Source: JAUVUV01 sp964548275 (GTDB lineage: Bacteria > Gemmatimonadota > Glassbacteria > GWA2-58-10). Taken from it: a DNA stretch of 64,000 nt. Both the position numbers and the translations under genes were made by a program. The notes under the pieces were generated by a model that was given only the letters and a program-made list of their open reading frames with translations, had not been told where the DNA came from and made no database searches. The stretch is from assembly GCA_964548275.1 (NCBI GenBank), contig CAZJQI010000002.1:1-64000 (forward strand). Reading direction: 5' to 3'. Shown here piece after piece: positions 26,555 to 37,000 of the stretch (the stretch's first letter is position 1; each line of letters opens with the position of its first letter).

Positions 26555-27658
26555 ATGGATGAAAGTTTCAGAGAAATTCTCCAGCACTTTATTCTCCCAC
26601 GTCCAGGGCTTGAAGATATTATACAGATCCTGATCTTTTTCCTGGTTTTCGCCGCTCTGATTTTTGTTACCGTTTCCGTGTATTCCCACCTTCAGAATCG
26701 CGGAGAGCGCGCCCGCCTTCTCAGGGCAGCAAAAAAGCATAACCTGTCCAATGAAGAAAACGCCCTGATCAATTCTCTTGTAAAGTCCAATAAAAAAGCC
26801 GATCCGGGGCTGGCTTTCGGTTCGATCAGAGAATTTCACCGTCTGTTCGGCCCCATGATGCACGATCTCGCTGGCAGGGCGGAGGCGGATCAAAAGGCGC
26901 GCAAGAAACTGGAAGGTATCTTTGCGCTGCGAAAAAAGCTTTTCGGCGAAGTCTCCTACCATTTCGGCGTTATTACCAGCACCATTCAGCTTAAGATCGG
27001 CCAGAAAATTACCCTGGAATTTACCAGCAACGGGCAAAAACACGATGCCGCCTCCGTGATCCTGGATGTCGATGCGTCGGCCATTACAGTGGCGAACCCG
27101 ATGATAGAGGGAAAATTTATCCACTTTGCCAAAGGGGACCCGTTCAAGGTCGCCTTTTACCGTGACAATGACGGTTACTATGAGTTCCAGACCAATGTCT
27201 TAAAGGACGTAGAGCAAAACAGCCACCAGTTTCTTTTCCTGGCCCATGCGCACGAGTTAAAACGGATGCAATCGAGAATGTTTTTCCGGATGCCGACCAG
27301 GATACCGCTGAAATTTAGATGTTTTGCCTGGGACGAAAACCTGAAAAGCCGCTACCACCTTGAAAAAGAGGCGCCCGAAGAGCAGAAGGAGGGATATATC
27401 CTCGATCTCGGCGGGGGTGGAATGATGTTTATCACTGAGGAAAAGCTGGCCAAAAATGATATGCTGATCTTCAACCTACAACTCAATCCAGAAAATATTA
27501 TCAGAGATTTATTGGGCAAGGTGGTAGGAGTGGAGAAACAACTGGCCGGGGATCAGAAAAACATACACATTCAATTTTTGAATATCAAGCCGTCAGAGCA
27601 GGATCTGATCGTGCATCTGATCCAGCAGCACCAAGTCAAGTCAGAAAATGAGATTTAA
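26555..27658 (+). CDS. Membrane-anchored PilZ domain protein
   Basis: A 367-residue protein. An N-terminal transmembrane segment (IIQILIFFLVFAALIFVTVS, about residues 21-40) is followed by a charged cytoplasmic region, a YcgR-N-like beta domain (IGQKITLEFTSNGQKHDAA), and a C-terminal PilZ domain with the cyclic-di-GMP signature RMPTR...DLGGGGM. In YcgR-like proteins the second element is normally DxSxxG; here it reads DLGGGG, with Gly at the Ser position, still compatible with binding. It begins 24 bases after the DHH gene. Likely a cyclic-di-GMP effector acting on motility, adhesion or envelope assembly; the partner is unknown. Confidence 0.88.
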   Translation: MDESFREILQHFILPRPGLEDIIQILIFFLVFAALIFVTVSVYSHLQNRGERARLLRAAKKHNLSNEENALINSLVKSNKKADPGLAFGSIREFHRLFGPMMHDLAGRAEADQKARKKLEGIFALRKKLFGEVSYHFGVITSTIQLKIGQKITLEFTSNGQKHDAASVILDVDASAITVANPMIEGKFIHFAKGDPFKVAFYRDNDGYYEFQTNVLKDVEQNSHQFLFLAHAHELKRMQSRMFFRMPTRIPLKFRCFAWDENLKSRYHLEKEAPEEQKEGYILDLGGGGMMFITEEKLAKNDMLIFNLQLNPENIIRDLLGKVVGVEKQLAGDQKNIHIQFLNIKPSEQDLIVHLIQQHQVKSENEI

Positions 27659-27718
27659 TATTCAGCAAATTGAATTCGAACCGGATCACCTTTAAACGCC
27701 TGGCCAGGAGGCGAACCT

Positions 27719-29305
27719 ATGAGCAAGACAGCGAAACGGGCGGTTGTGCTTATTGACGGAGTTCACAAGGCGGACAACTCCATTAATGGTATCAGGGAGT
27801 TGGCCGCCAGGCATGGTTTTACTCCGGTCAGGCTGGTCTGGATCGGAGGCACCGAAAAGATGAAAGACCCGGAATCTTTCAGCCGGGATTTTCAGGAGGC
27901 TTTCGGTTCGCCGGTTATTTTCGAGGGCAATGTGGACTCAGGCCAGGCCGAGCCTGTGGAGGGCCTTCACCGCGCGCTCGAACCCCGGGACATTGACCTG
28001 GTGGTCCAGCTCAGCGGTTCGCCCCAGGTCAACCGTCGGCTGATGAACCGTTTCGCCTCTGTAGCGATCGGTTACGGTACCTCCTATATCGCAGGCGGCA
28101 CTGTGTTCGCCGAGGGCAGCAGCGATATCGTGGTGGAAAAACCCAGTGAGGGGCTTTACGCCACGGACAAACGGGTCGGAAAAACAGCGTTCGGGGTGTA
28201 CGTGGCCGCTTTGATGAGCGGCCTGCGGGTGATCGATACCCCCTGGAGCTCGATCACCCTCACCCACTCCCGCGGCGGGCCGCCCCAACCGCCGGTTCTG
28301 GCGATCTACGACGAGCCCGGCGACAGTAAAAGCGCGGAGTCTATGAGCCTGGAAGAACTTTACGGAAGAAGGTTCAGGCCGGATTTTCTCGAAAAGCTGC
28401 TCAGTTTCGGCCTTCACGGGGCAAGCGATGTTTACGAGGACGCCCTTATCCTGAGCGAATATCTAACAGCCTACGAGGCCGCGCACCACCAGAGCGAGAC
28501 TCCCAAAATGCATATTGTCGGCTGCCGGAGAGCAGGGGCTGGATACTTTCACGAGTTCGCCGTGTCGAATGTTGAACTGGGAATCCAGGCTGCCAACCGC
28601 TCCAGCGGCAATTTCATCCTTCACGAGGGCTCAGGCGGCGAGCACCCACCGGTCAAGGTGGACGGCACGATCACTCTCGTGCCTGCGGATACTGACGAGG
28701 AACTCCTGGCCGATTTCCCGGGGCTTGACACCACGGACCTGATAATTTTCGCCCACTGCCAGCCCGAGACTGCAAGCCGGGAGAAAATGGACTCAGTGGA
28801 ATCCACTTTGCGCAAGCGCCTGCGGGATGCCCCGATTCTGCGCACCTTTTTCGAACCGGAGGTAATCGGGGATCCAGCCAAAATAAATCCCACGCTGAAA
28901 GGAAAACGTTCAGCCTATTTTACCACCGCGCCACAGATAGTGGAAAAAAGGCTTGCCACAGCCCTGGAGCGCGACTACGGCGTGAGGATCGAAAAAGTGA
29001 GTTTCACCCTGGCCCACCACCAGGCCATGCAGAACGAGATCGATGAATTAATGCAGGGCGCCTCTCCCCCGGAGGTTTTCCTGATGGAGATCAAGGCCAG
29101 GGGTGTTGAGGGAGCCAAATATATCCGGGAAAAATACGGCATGCCGGTATTTTACGTGAACAATATCCCCTGCCAGGTTGATTCCGAAGGGAACCGGATG
29201 CCTGATAACTCCGGTCTCGACCGCGAGATAGTAAAAGCTCTGAACAAGGCTGTCGAGCGGTTCAACACCAGGATGAAAGCGGAGTTTCCGGTCTGCAGGC
29301 TATAG
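27719..29305 (+). CDS. Cyclic 2,3-diphosphoglycerate synthetase family protein
   Basis: A 528-residue cytoplasmic protein. The order of motifs matches the synthetase first studied in Methanothermus fervidus, which makes cyclic 2,3-diphosphoglycerate: VVLIDGVHKADN, LVWIGGTEKM, DLVVQLSGSP, an ATP-binding-like ATDKRVGKTA, HSRGGPPQPPVLA, LHGASDVYEDAL, VGCRRAGAGYF, FAVSNVELG and LHEGSGGEHPPV. It is somewhat longer than I expect for the archaeal enzymes. A strong AGGAGG site precedes the ATG. It ends at a bidirectional terminator facing a GatZ/KbaZ-like gene. Recognition is from memory of the family; whether this protein makes cyclic DPG in a bacterium is unknown. Confidence 0.75.
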   Translation: MSKTAKRAVVLIDGVHKADNSINGIRELAARHGFTPVRLVWIGGTEKMKDPESFSRDFQEAFGSPVIFEGNVDSGQAEPVEGLHRALEPRDIDLVVQLSGSPQVNRRLMNRFASVAIGYGTSYIAGGTVFAEGSSDIVVEKPSEGLYATDKRVGKTAFGVYVAALMSGLRVIDTPWSSITLTHSRGGPPQPPVLAIYDEPGDSKSAESMSLEELYGRRFRPDFLEKLLSFGLHGASDVYEDALILSEYLTAYEAAHHQSETPKMHIVGCRRAGAGYFHEFAVSNVELGIQAANRSSGNFILHEGSGGEHPPVKVDGTITLVPADTDEELLADFPGLDTTDLIIFAHCQPETASREKMDSVESTLRKRLRDAPILRTFFEPEVIGDPAKINPTLKGKRSAYFTTAPQIVEKRLATALERDYGVRIEKVSFTLAHHQAMQNEIDELMQGASPPEVFLMEIKARGVEGAKYIREKYGMPVFYVNNIPCQVDSEGNRMPDNSGLDREIVKALNKAVERFNTRMKAEFPVCRL

Positions 29306-29330
29306 TTGATTACCAGGCGGAGCTTTCAAT

Positions 29331-29366
29331 AAAAAGGGGCGATTTATGAAACCGCCCCTTTTTTAT
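29331..29366. terminator. Bidirectional terminator between convergent genes
   Basis: AAAAAGGGGCG (29331-29341) pairs with CGCCCCTTTTT (29353-29363), with A and T runs on both sides, between the cyclic-DPG synthetase-like gene and the aldolase-like gene that converge here. Confidence 0.9.
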
Positions 29367-29384
29367 CTGATTCCCGATTACCGC

Positions 29385-30692
29385 TTACAGCCCCGCCTCA
29401 AGCTCCTGCTCGATGCGGCTGATCGTACCCTTGAGATTGAACTTCTCGAAATACTTGTCCATCACCTGGATGATATCCTCGATCACCCCGTTCTCTGCAT
29501 CTACGCCCTGTGAGGAGAGATTAGCGTAGAGCCTGCCCCTGGCAGCCAGCACCTCCGGCTCGGTCCAGATATAGCGGCAGCCGGTGCGCACCAGCCATTC
29601 TTTTCGATCATGATTTAGCTCGCTGAAAGGCTTGCCCAGTTCATCCTCCAGGCGCCATTTCTCCCAGCGGCCGCTGCGCACTACCGCATCCTCGAGCGCT
29701 TGCATCAGGCCGGAAGCCGCTTTAAGCCTGCCCTGGGCGACAAGCTCTTCTTCTTGTCGGCAGAATTTTTTAAGCGAATTGTATTCGGCCTCGGTGAATT
29801 CAGGACCCACGTTGGCTCCTCCCATGCCGCTTTTTGGATAATCCTCCGGGTTCTCTACACTATCCGTATAATGCCCCTTGATAAAAGAACCCCATTCCCC
29901 GGCGATTTGCACCAGTTTTTTGGCTACCTCCGGGTCGAACAGGGTGGTGTGAAGGTCGGTGCCGACTTTGCCGACCACGAAACACGGCCAGACATCCGGA
30001 AGATTATGTTTGACCAGGCCGTCTTTAAGCCCGGTAAGGAACTTCCTGAACACGCTCAGGTCCGCCAATCCCCCGTGCACTTCCTCGGTTCCCACTTCGT
30101 AGCTGATCCGCGGCAGGCTGTTGAATCTGCGGTGTTCCTCGGCGTGGACGATCATTTCCACCGTGCGCTCCACAACCGTTTCGATTGAGATTGCCTCGCC
30201 AGGCGACAGGGTTTTGTCCACAGTGGGGTCGATATGCAGAAGGTCGTAGCCGGCGTCGATACACGCCCACAGTGAATCTTTCACGCCCTGCATCGCCCGC
30301 TCCAGCGGCCATTTTTCGATTGACTGCTTGTCTTTCAGCCACGGGCCGCCGTGGTCCAGGGCCACGATCACCGGCCCGGCGAATCTCGAGCTGTCCACCT
30401 CGTTTCTGACCAATTCCATGAAATCGTCCTGGGTCCAGCCCGTGTAGCCGCCGTCCAGGTCCACCTGGTTCAACGTGGCGGCGAACTTGATCGGTGCACC
30501 GGCCCGCCTGGCGGCGCGGATCGAGGCCCGGGTCACTGCTTCACTGTTCGGGCAGGCAGCAAAAAGGGCCACAGGCCGCTCCCCGCGCTCGGCGCCTTTT
30601 TTTAAAGCTTTCAACACCGCATCGGTCAACGGAACACCGGCCTTTTCGGCCAGTACGCGGATGTGGCTGCAGTCGGCAGTTTTCCTGCTCAT
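29385..30692 (-). CDS. GatZ/KbaZ-like class II tagatose-bisphosphate aldolase non-catalytic subunit
   Basis: A 435-residue cytoplasmic protein matching the GatZ/KbaZ family: FAACPNSEAVTRASIRAARR, FAATLNQVDLDGGYTGWTQD, VIVALDHGGPW, DLLHIDPTVDK, ISYEVGTEEVHGG. In enterobacteria these proteins stabilise the catalytic GatY/KbaY aldolase; no partner is present here, so it may act alone or with a distant gene. Many uncultured bacteria have such stand-alone genes, often annotated as a class II aldolase. GAGGAG precedes the ATG. It may be co-transcribed with the upstream methyltransferase gene, 66 bases away on the same strand. Confidence 0.82.
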   Translation of the reverse strand: MSRKTADCSHIRVLAEKAGVPLTDAVLKALKKGAERGERPVALFAACPNSEAVTRASIRAARRAGAPIKFAATLNQVDLDGGYTGWTQDDFMELVRNEVDSSRFAGPVIVALDHGGPWLKDKQSIEKWPLERAMQGVKDSLWACIDAGYDLLHIDPTVDKTLSPGEAISIETVVERTVEMIVHAEEHRRFNSLPRISYEVGTEEVHGGLADLSVFRKFLTGLKDGLVKHNLPDVWPCFVVGKVGTDLHTTLFDPEVAKKLVQIAGEWGSFIKGHYTDSVENPEDYPKSGMGGANVGPEFTEAEYNSLKKFCRQEEELVAQGRLKAASGLMQALEDAVVRSGRWEKWRLEDELGKPFSELNHDRKEWLVRTGCRYIWTEPEVLAARGRLYANLSSQGVDAENGVIEDIIQVMDKYFEKFNLKGTISRIEQELEAGL

Positions 30693-30758
30693 TTTATCTC
30701 CTCAAACTACAATTTGGGAGTTTTATCAATAGAAATTTCACTCTGCTGATCCGGCACC

Positions 30759-31484
30759 TCAGGCTGTCTTTTGCACCTTGATAATAAAACAGGTGGAAAT
30801 CCGCCTGATAGGTGGTAAAAGTCTGGCCAGAAAGTTCACCCACTTGAAATTGTCGATAAACTTGTGATCTACATACTTGAACCCCTGCTTGTTGAGCAGT
30901 CTGTAGATGGTGAATGGGTCCCAGTAAAAATAATGGTCTCGCTGATCGGTTGCAAACTCAGGCCAGGATTCCATTTTCCGGAAATAGGATTTGATATCAA
31001 GCAGCAGCGTGCGCCCGATTGTGTGATAGGAAGCTGCGTTTGGCACCGAAAGGATCAGGAACCCGCCGGGTTTGATCACACGATAAATTTCCCGCACCAG
31101 ACCGCGGGGGTCCTGGGAGTGCTCGAGAACTTCGAGCAGAAGGACTGAATCGAAAAAATTATCCTCGAAATCGAGCTTATCACCGTCTGTCCTGACAAAC
31201 TGAAGGTCAGGGTGGGAATATTTTCTTCGAGCGATCCTCAGAACATCCTCATCCACATCGGCGGCAACCACTTTGTGCCCCTTTTGCGCGAGATAATGCG
31301 AGTATGCCCCCACATGGCAGCCGAGATCGAGAATGTTTTCCCCCTCCACCATAGCCAGGGCGAGGGTGATTCTGGTTGGCCTGGAGAATTTTTTCTTGCT
31401 GTAAGCCTGGTCCAGGTATTTATCGAGTTCTTCCCAGCTCCACAGCCTGTTCCGATAGCGATATTTTGTTTCCGCTTCTTTCAT
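30759..31484 (-). CDS. Class I SAM-dependent methyltransferase
   Basis: A 241-residue protein with a Methyltransf_11/25-type fold: motif I ILDLGCHVGAYSHYLA, the acidic end of strand 2 VVAADVDED, FDSVLLLEVLEHSQDP and IKPGGFLILSVPNA. The C-terminal third (YYFYWDPFTIYRLLNKQGF) resembles methyltransferases near cell-surface glycan genes. The substrate is unknown. Together with the broken formyltransferase upstream, this could be the remains of a surface-sugar decoration locus (inference). Confidence 0.85.
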   Translation of the reverse strand: MKEAETKYRYRNRLWSWEELDKYLDQAYSKKKFSRPTRITLALAMVEGENILDLGCHVGAYSHYLAQKGHKVVAADVDEDVLRIARRKYSHPDLQFVRTDGDKLDFEDNFFDSVLLLEVLEHSQDPRGLVREIYRVIKPGGFLILSVPNAASYHTIGRTLLLDIKSYFRKMESWPEFATDQRDHYFYWDPFTIYRLLNKQGFKYVDHKFIDNFKWVNFLARLLPPIRRISTCFIIKVQKTA

Positions 31485-31609
31485 TGTCTCTGAAAGTAAA
31501 GGTAATATTGGCTGTAAGATAGATTAATGTGTACTCGAAGTCAAATCCAGGCGATCAGTGGATCAGTTATGCCGGTTTATGAAAGTATAAAAATTTTTAT
31601 AAAATTTAA

Positions 31610-32217
31610 CTAGTGCGAAAGGTTACGCTCAATGAGCTGATCCAGGGCTCGATCCATCTTTTTCTTCACCTGTGCGGTCAGCATCTTTTCCGTGTATAAT
31701 CTGCCTTCTTCAGGCTTTTGGGGAATAGATTTAAGTGAACCATCCCTGAGACCGATAACAGTGCGTGTTACAAGCTCAATACGCAATCCGAGCAAACTTT
31801 CAGCCAGGTTTTCTCTGCTGGTAATCTTCCCTTTGTCCAGTTTTTCCCTTAAAAGTACCGGGCCTGTATCTATGCCCTCATCGATCAGAAACGTGGTAAC
31901 TCCGATATCATCGCCGTTGAGTATAGCCCAGCCCGCACCGTTTAAGCTCTCTACCAGATAGTGCCGGAGGTTATCAGTTTCTGTCAGGCTCTTAAGAGCC
32001 TCGCCTCTCTTTTTTTCAGAAACCTCCAGAGCGCCTGCACGCCATAAGAACGAATATAATACAAGCCTTTGCGAATAAGTCTTTTCCGCTGTTTTTGAGC
32101 GATGACAACGATATTTTTTATGCCATGAGCCATCAGGTCTTCTGCTAAAAGGCCTGCCAGAGTTTCCCCTTGCCTGGTGAATATGGCCACCGTTATTTCG
32201 CGCCCTTTTTCTGTCAT
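31610..32217 (-). pseudogene. Decayed formyltransferase (Fmt-like fold)
   Basis: Two frames hold the two ends of one formyl transferase domain (PF00551-like). The start, from 32217, reads ITVAIFTRQGETLAGLL and continues to about 31984, where it stops. The C-terminal part lies in another frame after an A7 run near 32010: GWAILNGDDIGVTTFLIDEG, IDTGPVLL. The central segment that should carry the catalytic Asn and His (N-x-H...LPxYRG) is absent, so there is an internal deletion as well as a frameshift. The downstream frame is also open upstream to 32326, but that part is not protein-like. An active product is not expected. Downstream on this strand lies the methyltransferase gene. Confidence 0.75.
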
Positions 32218-32384
32218 ATTCTAACCGGCTGGATAAGACTATTGTGTAAAGGTATGGCATTAAAATAAGGCTTGAGGGGATATATATCAATCCAAAGCGA
32301 GTGCTGAGCATTGCATTTTTAAGCATAATGGATATTTTTCAATAGTAAACCTGAAATAACTGCCAGAATTAATCAGAGGGAATA

Positions 32385-32996
32385 GTGAGAAACCATTTAC
32401 AGGAGCTTGTGGCAAATTACCCCGAGCTTGAAAGATGCCAGACCGATATCGAGCGCGCTTTCCAGGCCATGGCAGCCTGTTTCCGCGCCGGGGGCAAAAT
32501 GCTGCTCTGCGGCAACGGCGGCAGCGCGGCAGACTGCGAGCATTGGAGCGCAGAGCTGATGAAAGGCTTTCTCAGCAAGCGCCCCCTTGCAGAGGAGTGG
32601 AAAAAAAAGCTCGGAGCCGATCTGGGGAAAAAACTCCAGGGTGCGCTCCCGGCGATTCCACTGCCGGCTTTCAGTTCGCTTTCCTCGGCTTTCGCCAATG
32701 ACGTGGACCCTGAGTTGGTATTCGCTCAAGGGGTTTGGGCGCTAGGTGCCGAGGGTGATGTGCTCACATGTATCAGCACCTCGGGCAATGCGAGAAACGT
32801 GCTGCGCGCAGCCGAGGTTGCCCGCGCCAAGGGCCTGGTTACAGTCGGGTTGACAGGCGAGCACGGCGGCAAACTGCGCCGGCTGGCCGAAATCTGTATC
32901 CGCGCTCCAGGCAGGGATGTCCACCGCATCCAGCAATACCACATGCCGGTCTATCACTGCCTGTGCCTGATGCTTGAAGACGAATTTTTCGCTTAG
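32385..32996 (+). CDS. SIS domain phosphosugar isomerase (GmhA-like)
   Basis: A 203-residue protein of the phosphoheptose isomerase type: MLLCGNGGSAADCEHWSAEL, VLTCISTSGNARNVL, TVGLTGEHGGKL, and the C-terminal helix HRIQQYHMPVYHCLCLMLED with a His in the GmhA catalytic position. The glutamate in the first helix (HWSAEL) also fits. GmhA makes D-glycero-D-manno-heptose 7-phosphate for LPS or S-layer glycans; related sedoheptulose isomerases are hard to tell apart. The start is GTG 32385 with AGAGGG before it. No hldE/gmhB neighbours are seen. The nitrilase gene follows 50 bases later. Confidence 0.85.
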   Translation: MRNHLQELVANYPELERCQTDIERAFQAMAACFRAGGKMLLCGNGGSAADCEHWSAELMKGFLSKRPLAEEWKKKLGADLGKKLQGALPAIPLPAFSSLSSAFANDVDPELVFAQGVWALGAEGDVLTCISTSGNARNVLRAAEVARAKGLVTVGLTGEHGGKLRRLAEICIRAPGRDVHRIQQYHMPVYHCLCLMLEDEFFA

Positions 32997-33046
32997 CTTG
33001 CCTGATAAGGTTATAAATATCGGATACAAGGTCAGGAGGACCGGTC

Positions 33047-34027
33047 ATGGAAAAAATCCGCGTGGCAGCAGTGCAAGTCGAACACAAGCCCGGGGATAAG
33101 CAATACAACCTTGGCAGGATAGAACATTTCACTGCAAAAGCCGCCCGGGCAGGCGCCAGAGCCGTGGCGTTTCCCGAATGCTGTATCTCGAGCTACATGT
33201 ACCTGGAAAGCCTCGACTACGATCAGCTCTGCGCCCTTGCCGATGAAGTGCCACAAAGCGACACTGTCAGCCGGCTAACAGAACTTGCCCGCGCGAAAAA
33301 TATCCACGTGCTGGCCGGCCTGCTTGAAATCGACAGGAGCGAGGGCGGCAGCCTTTACAACACCTATGTTGCGGTCAGCCCGCAAGGAGAGGTTGTCAAA
33401 TACCGCAAGCTGCACCCTTTTGTCAATGCCAATTTCAAGGCGGGCAGCGAGTACAAGCTATGGGAGATGGACGGCTGGAAAGTGGCCTGCCTGATCTGCT
33501 ACGACTGCAACCTGTGGGAGAACTGGCGGATAGTGGAGCTTCGCGGGGCGCAGATCGTTTTCTGCCCGCACCAGACCGGTGGATTCGACATTCCCTGCGC
33601 TGGCATGGGCAAAATCTCTCCCGATCTCTGGCTCAACCGGGAGAAAGACCCGGAGCCGATCCGCAGGGAGATCACCGGGCCAAAGGGCCTGGAATGGGTC
33701 AAGAAATGGCTGCCCAGCCGGGCTTACGATACCGGGACTTACGTAGTTTTCGCCAATGGAATCGGGATCGACGGGGAGGACGAGGTACGCACCGGCGGCA
33801 GCATGATTATCAATCCCCACGGGATAGTGCTGGCTGAGACCAGCGCGCCGGGGGATGACATGGTAGTGGCTGAGCTGGACCCGAAAGAGCTGGAACTTAA
33901 TCTCGGGAAATCCCATACCAGCGCCCGCAGGCCGGAGCTTTACAGCGAGCTGGTCAAAGGTGCGGGTGCAGCTACAAAAGAAAAGCGCGACACAATCCGC
34001 AGGAAGCTGGGTGTTGATCTGCAATAG
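33047..34027 (+). CDS. Carbon-nitrogen hydrolase (nitrilase superfamily)
   Basis: A 326-residue cytoplasmic amidohydrolase with the catalytic triad: Glu in VAFPECCISSYM, Lys in KYRKLHPFVNANF, Cys in VACLICYDCNLWENWR. It lacks the signal and sandwich domain of the other nitrilase in this window and differs in sequence, so it is not a recent duplicate. The closest family type is an aliphatic amidase or N-carbamoyl-type hydrolase, but the substrate cannot be set from sequence. AGGAGGA precedes the ATG. It may be co-transcribed with the SIS isomerase upstream; the leftward propeller gene converges on it 30 bases away. Confidence 0.88.
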   Translation: MEKIRVAAVQVEHKPGDKQYNLGRIEHFTAKAARAGARAVAFPECCISSYMYLESLDYDQLCALADEVPQSDTVSRLTELARAKNIHVLAGLLEIDRSEGGSLYNTYVAVSPQGEVVKYRKLHPFVNANFKAGSEYKLWEMDGWKVACLICYDCNLWENWRIVELRGAQIVFCPHQTGGFDIPCAGMGKISPDLWLNREKDPEPIRREITGPKGLEWVKKWLPSRAYDTGTYVVFANGIGIDGEDEVRTGGSMIINPHGIVLAETSAPGDDMVVAELDPKELELNLGKSHTSARRPELYSELVKGAGAATKEKRDTIRRKLGVDLQ

Positions 34028-34056
34028 ACTGTGGTTTCCAGCTCGTTCAATCAAAA

Positions 34057-37000
34057 TCAGCCTGTAAAAACCTCGTAATTGCCGTCAGGTATTGACCTGA
34101 CCCAGATAACCCTGCCTTTAACAACACCCAATGGTCGCATAGCACCCTCAGGTTTAGTGACCGGGCTCAGGGAGCCGGTTTCACAATCAAGCTTCCAGAG
34201 CCAGAGGCCCGGTCCCGCAACATTGTACACGTAGGCGTACGTTTTCTCGCCCGGGCTTTCCCAGGCCAGGAAATAGAGGTTTTGAAAATCTGCGTTTTCC
34301 GGAAACTTTATCTCGATTATCTGCCAGTTCTCCCTCAGGCCCTGTCTTGCTCCGGTGCCATAAGGAGCTTCCTGGAAAAAGTACCTGCCGTCAGGGGAGA
34401 AATTTAAAGCCCTTTGAACTATAATTTTATCGCGAAAGGGAAGACCCTCCGGCTCGACTAAACGTGTCATTTCACCGCTTTCCGGATCGTATTTGATCTT
34501 TAAGTGCTCCCGGCGGTGTTTATCTCCTTTCTTGGTGGCGCAATAGTAAATGTGCCCATCGAATGCAGCCCAGTTGACATTGGTATAGTTTATTGCAGAA
34601 TCAGGCGGTGCTATCGTTTTTTGAGCGCCAGTCGCCGGGTCGAGAACATGAATTGATTCCCCGTTAATGAAGCCTCGAGTTTTCTGAACTTCCTCGATAT
34701 AGGCCAGCCGGTCTCCCTGCGGGCTCCAGGCAAACGACCTGACTCCCTCGATTCTCTTTAGCACTTCTCCGCTTGAATCGAGCAGAATCATGGTTTTAGG
34801 GTAAAACATATGTGTGTATTCGTCGGCTGGAACAAGTTCGAGATTTTTGCATTGAATCGCGATAAACTCGCCTTTGGGCGAAATCTTGACCGAGAGGATA
34901 AAGATCGTCTCATCAGAGAAGATCTTTTCCAGCTTTCCCTCACCTTGACCTGAGAAAAACAGGCTATGGGATTCGCAATAGGCGACAGAGCAACTGTCTG
35001 GCGAGTCGATTTTCTGTACTGCTGCAGCAGGTGCGGGCAGCAGGCCCAGCTTTCCTGTCTCGCAGTCCAGGCTCCAGCGCCGGATATAGCCGTCCAGGAG
35101 ATAAGCGAAAGTTTTCCCGTCAGAGATCAGCCATTCCTGAAGGTAGAAGCACGGGTCATTGCCGGTAGGCTCGATCTCTATTTTTTCATTGGTCTCGCGG
35201 TGATACAGGTGTGCCGGCTCTCCCTCCTGCGAGCTGTCGAAATAGTACCTGCCGTCAGGGGAGAAATCCAGTGCGTGATAGGGAGTACGGTTTACCACTC
35301 CAGTGGCAGGATCGTACTTGAAAATACCGCTCCCCCAGTTATTCTCAAGTTCGGCACCAAACCATGCATATATACTGGCGTCGAAATCAGCCCAGGCCAC
35401 ATCGTAAAAAGCAATATTACCCTTTATACCTGTCCATGTTACATCTTCATGTATTTTTTTCAGAAAAGCATTACTGATTTCCTCTTTTTTGCCGCTCAGT
35501 GGATCCAGAATCCATAATGTTGGGCCACGGTTACTATCATAGAGTCCTTCAATATAGCAGATAACGTCTTCCCGCGGGTTCCAGTCAAATTTGAAAACAT
35601 TTTCAATCTTATTCTGAATCTTTCCTTTAGTGTCCAAGATAAACATGGCATAGGTGTTGTATTCGTCCTGGCGATAGACAGCGATGGTCGTGTCCCGGTA
35701 TCCCCCCCTGGCCGCAATCAGTTTCCCGGAAGGGGACAATTCCAACTGGCGGGCATAAAAGTTTACATCCGTAAAGATTCTCCTGGCAGGCGCCTCAGCA
35801 ATTTCGGCGTAATAGATAGAGGGGGGTTTATGGAACACCCGGCCTTCAGGCGGTCGAACGGGTTCAACAGGTTCAACGGGAGCGATTTCTTTCGCAGTGG
35901 ACTGACTAATATATTGCCGCCACTGTAAATCGTCTTTGAAGCGCCGGGCCACTTTGATTTCCCTATCATCTAGTCCCTCCGGCCTGGCCAGTATTTCGTT
36001 GTAAAGGCCGATTGCTTTATCTATCTCTTTTGTTCTGCGGTAGAGCCGGGCCAGCCTGATTGAAATCCCGGCGTAAGCTTTCCAGGCCACTAACCTGTGG
36101 TTGTATTTCTTTTTTCTGTCCAGCAATACCTGAAACATATCAGCTTCCGATTTATAATCCCTTTTGTTTTCATAATATTCAATCAGCCTATTGGCCGCCC
36201 ACATGGCGATCCAGTCATCGGTGCTTTCCCGTGCCAGGCGGGACAGGATCCGGATGCCCTCATCTTCCTTTCCTGCCATTAGCCTGACTCCGCCGAGCAG
36301 GGGTTCAAGTCCCGGATCATCTCCCAGGGCAGCCAGAGCTGCTTCCGCTTCAGTCCAGTTTTCGTTTGCAATGCACTCGATCAACACGTAGTTCTTCTCC
36401 CATCTCCCCCGCTTTTGCTCAGGGAAGTCTATCTTAAGATCATGCGTCAGGCTAAAAACTACAGCAGCGTAATCCTGGGGATAATCGACCCAAGATATGT
36501 AGCTTTCGAAATGCCCCCCGTCGTCGTCATCGTACACATTGACAGCCATCAGCAGGCTGTCGCCGGATTCCCAGTTTCCAACCCGGCTTAAAAGAACCAG
36601 GGGAACGGCGATCTCGGCTGTATAGCCGCCAGGGCTAGGTCTCAGTTCGGCCCGTACACCGGCCAGTTCCAGCAAGTATGGATAGCGTTTTTCGCGAGCG
36701 TAATCCAATCCTTCCCCACGAGTCTGGCCGCTTTCATCTGCTGAGAAAAACATTTTAACCGGCCTGGGAGAATTGAAAATAATCTCAACTGCGTCGTCAC
36801 CGTAAGTCAAACCGTACTGGCTTTCGCCGAAAATCAATTGCTCATCTTTTACCTCTACCGCGAAGTAAAGGAAATGTCTATCCGCCAGGCAGCGGAAATG
36901 AGCGTAAAGGTCGTCTTTTCCCTCCAAAGGCCTTGTGAAGGGAATTTTTACGCTATCAGTATTGATATATCTGATCGGCTGTGGGGGAGCTGCATCTTCA

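Noticed and set aside
32218..32326. Upstream extension of the formyltransferase C-terminal frame
   Set aside because: The extension is not protein-like, and the true N-terminus of the domain lies in another frame starting at 32217.
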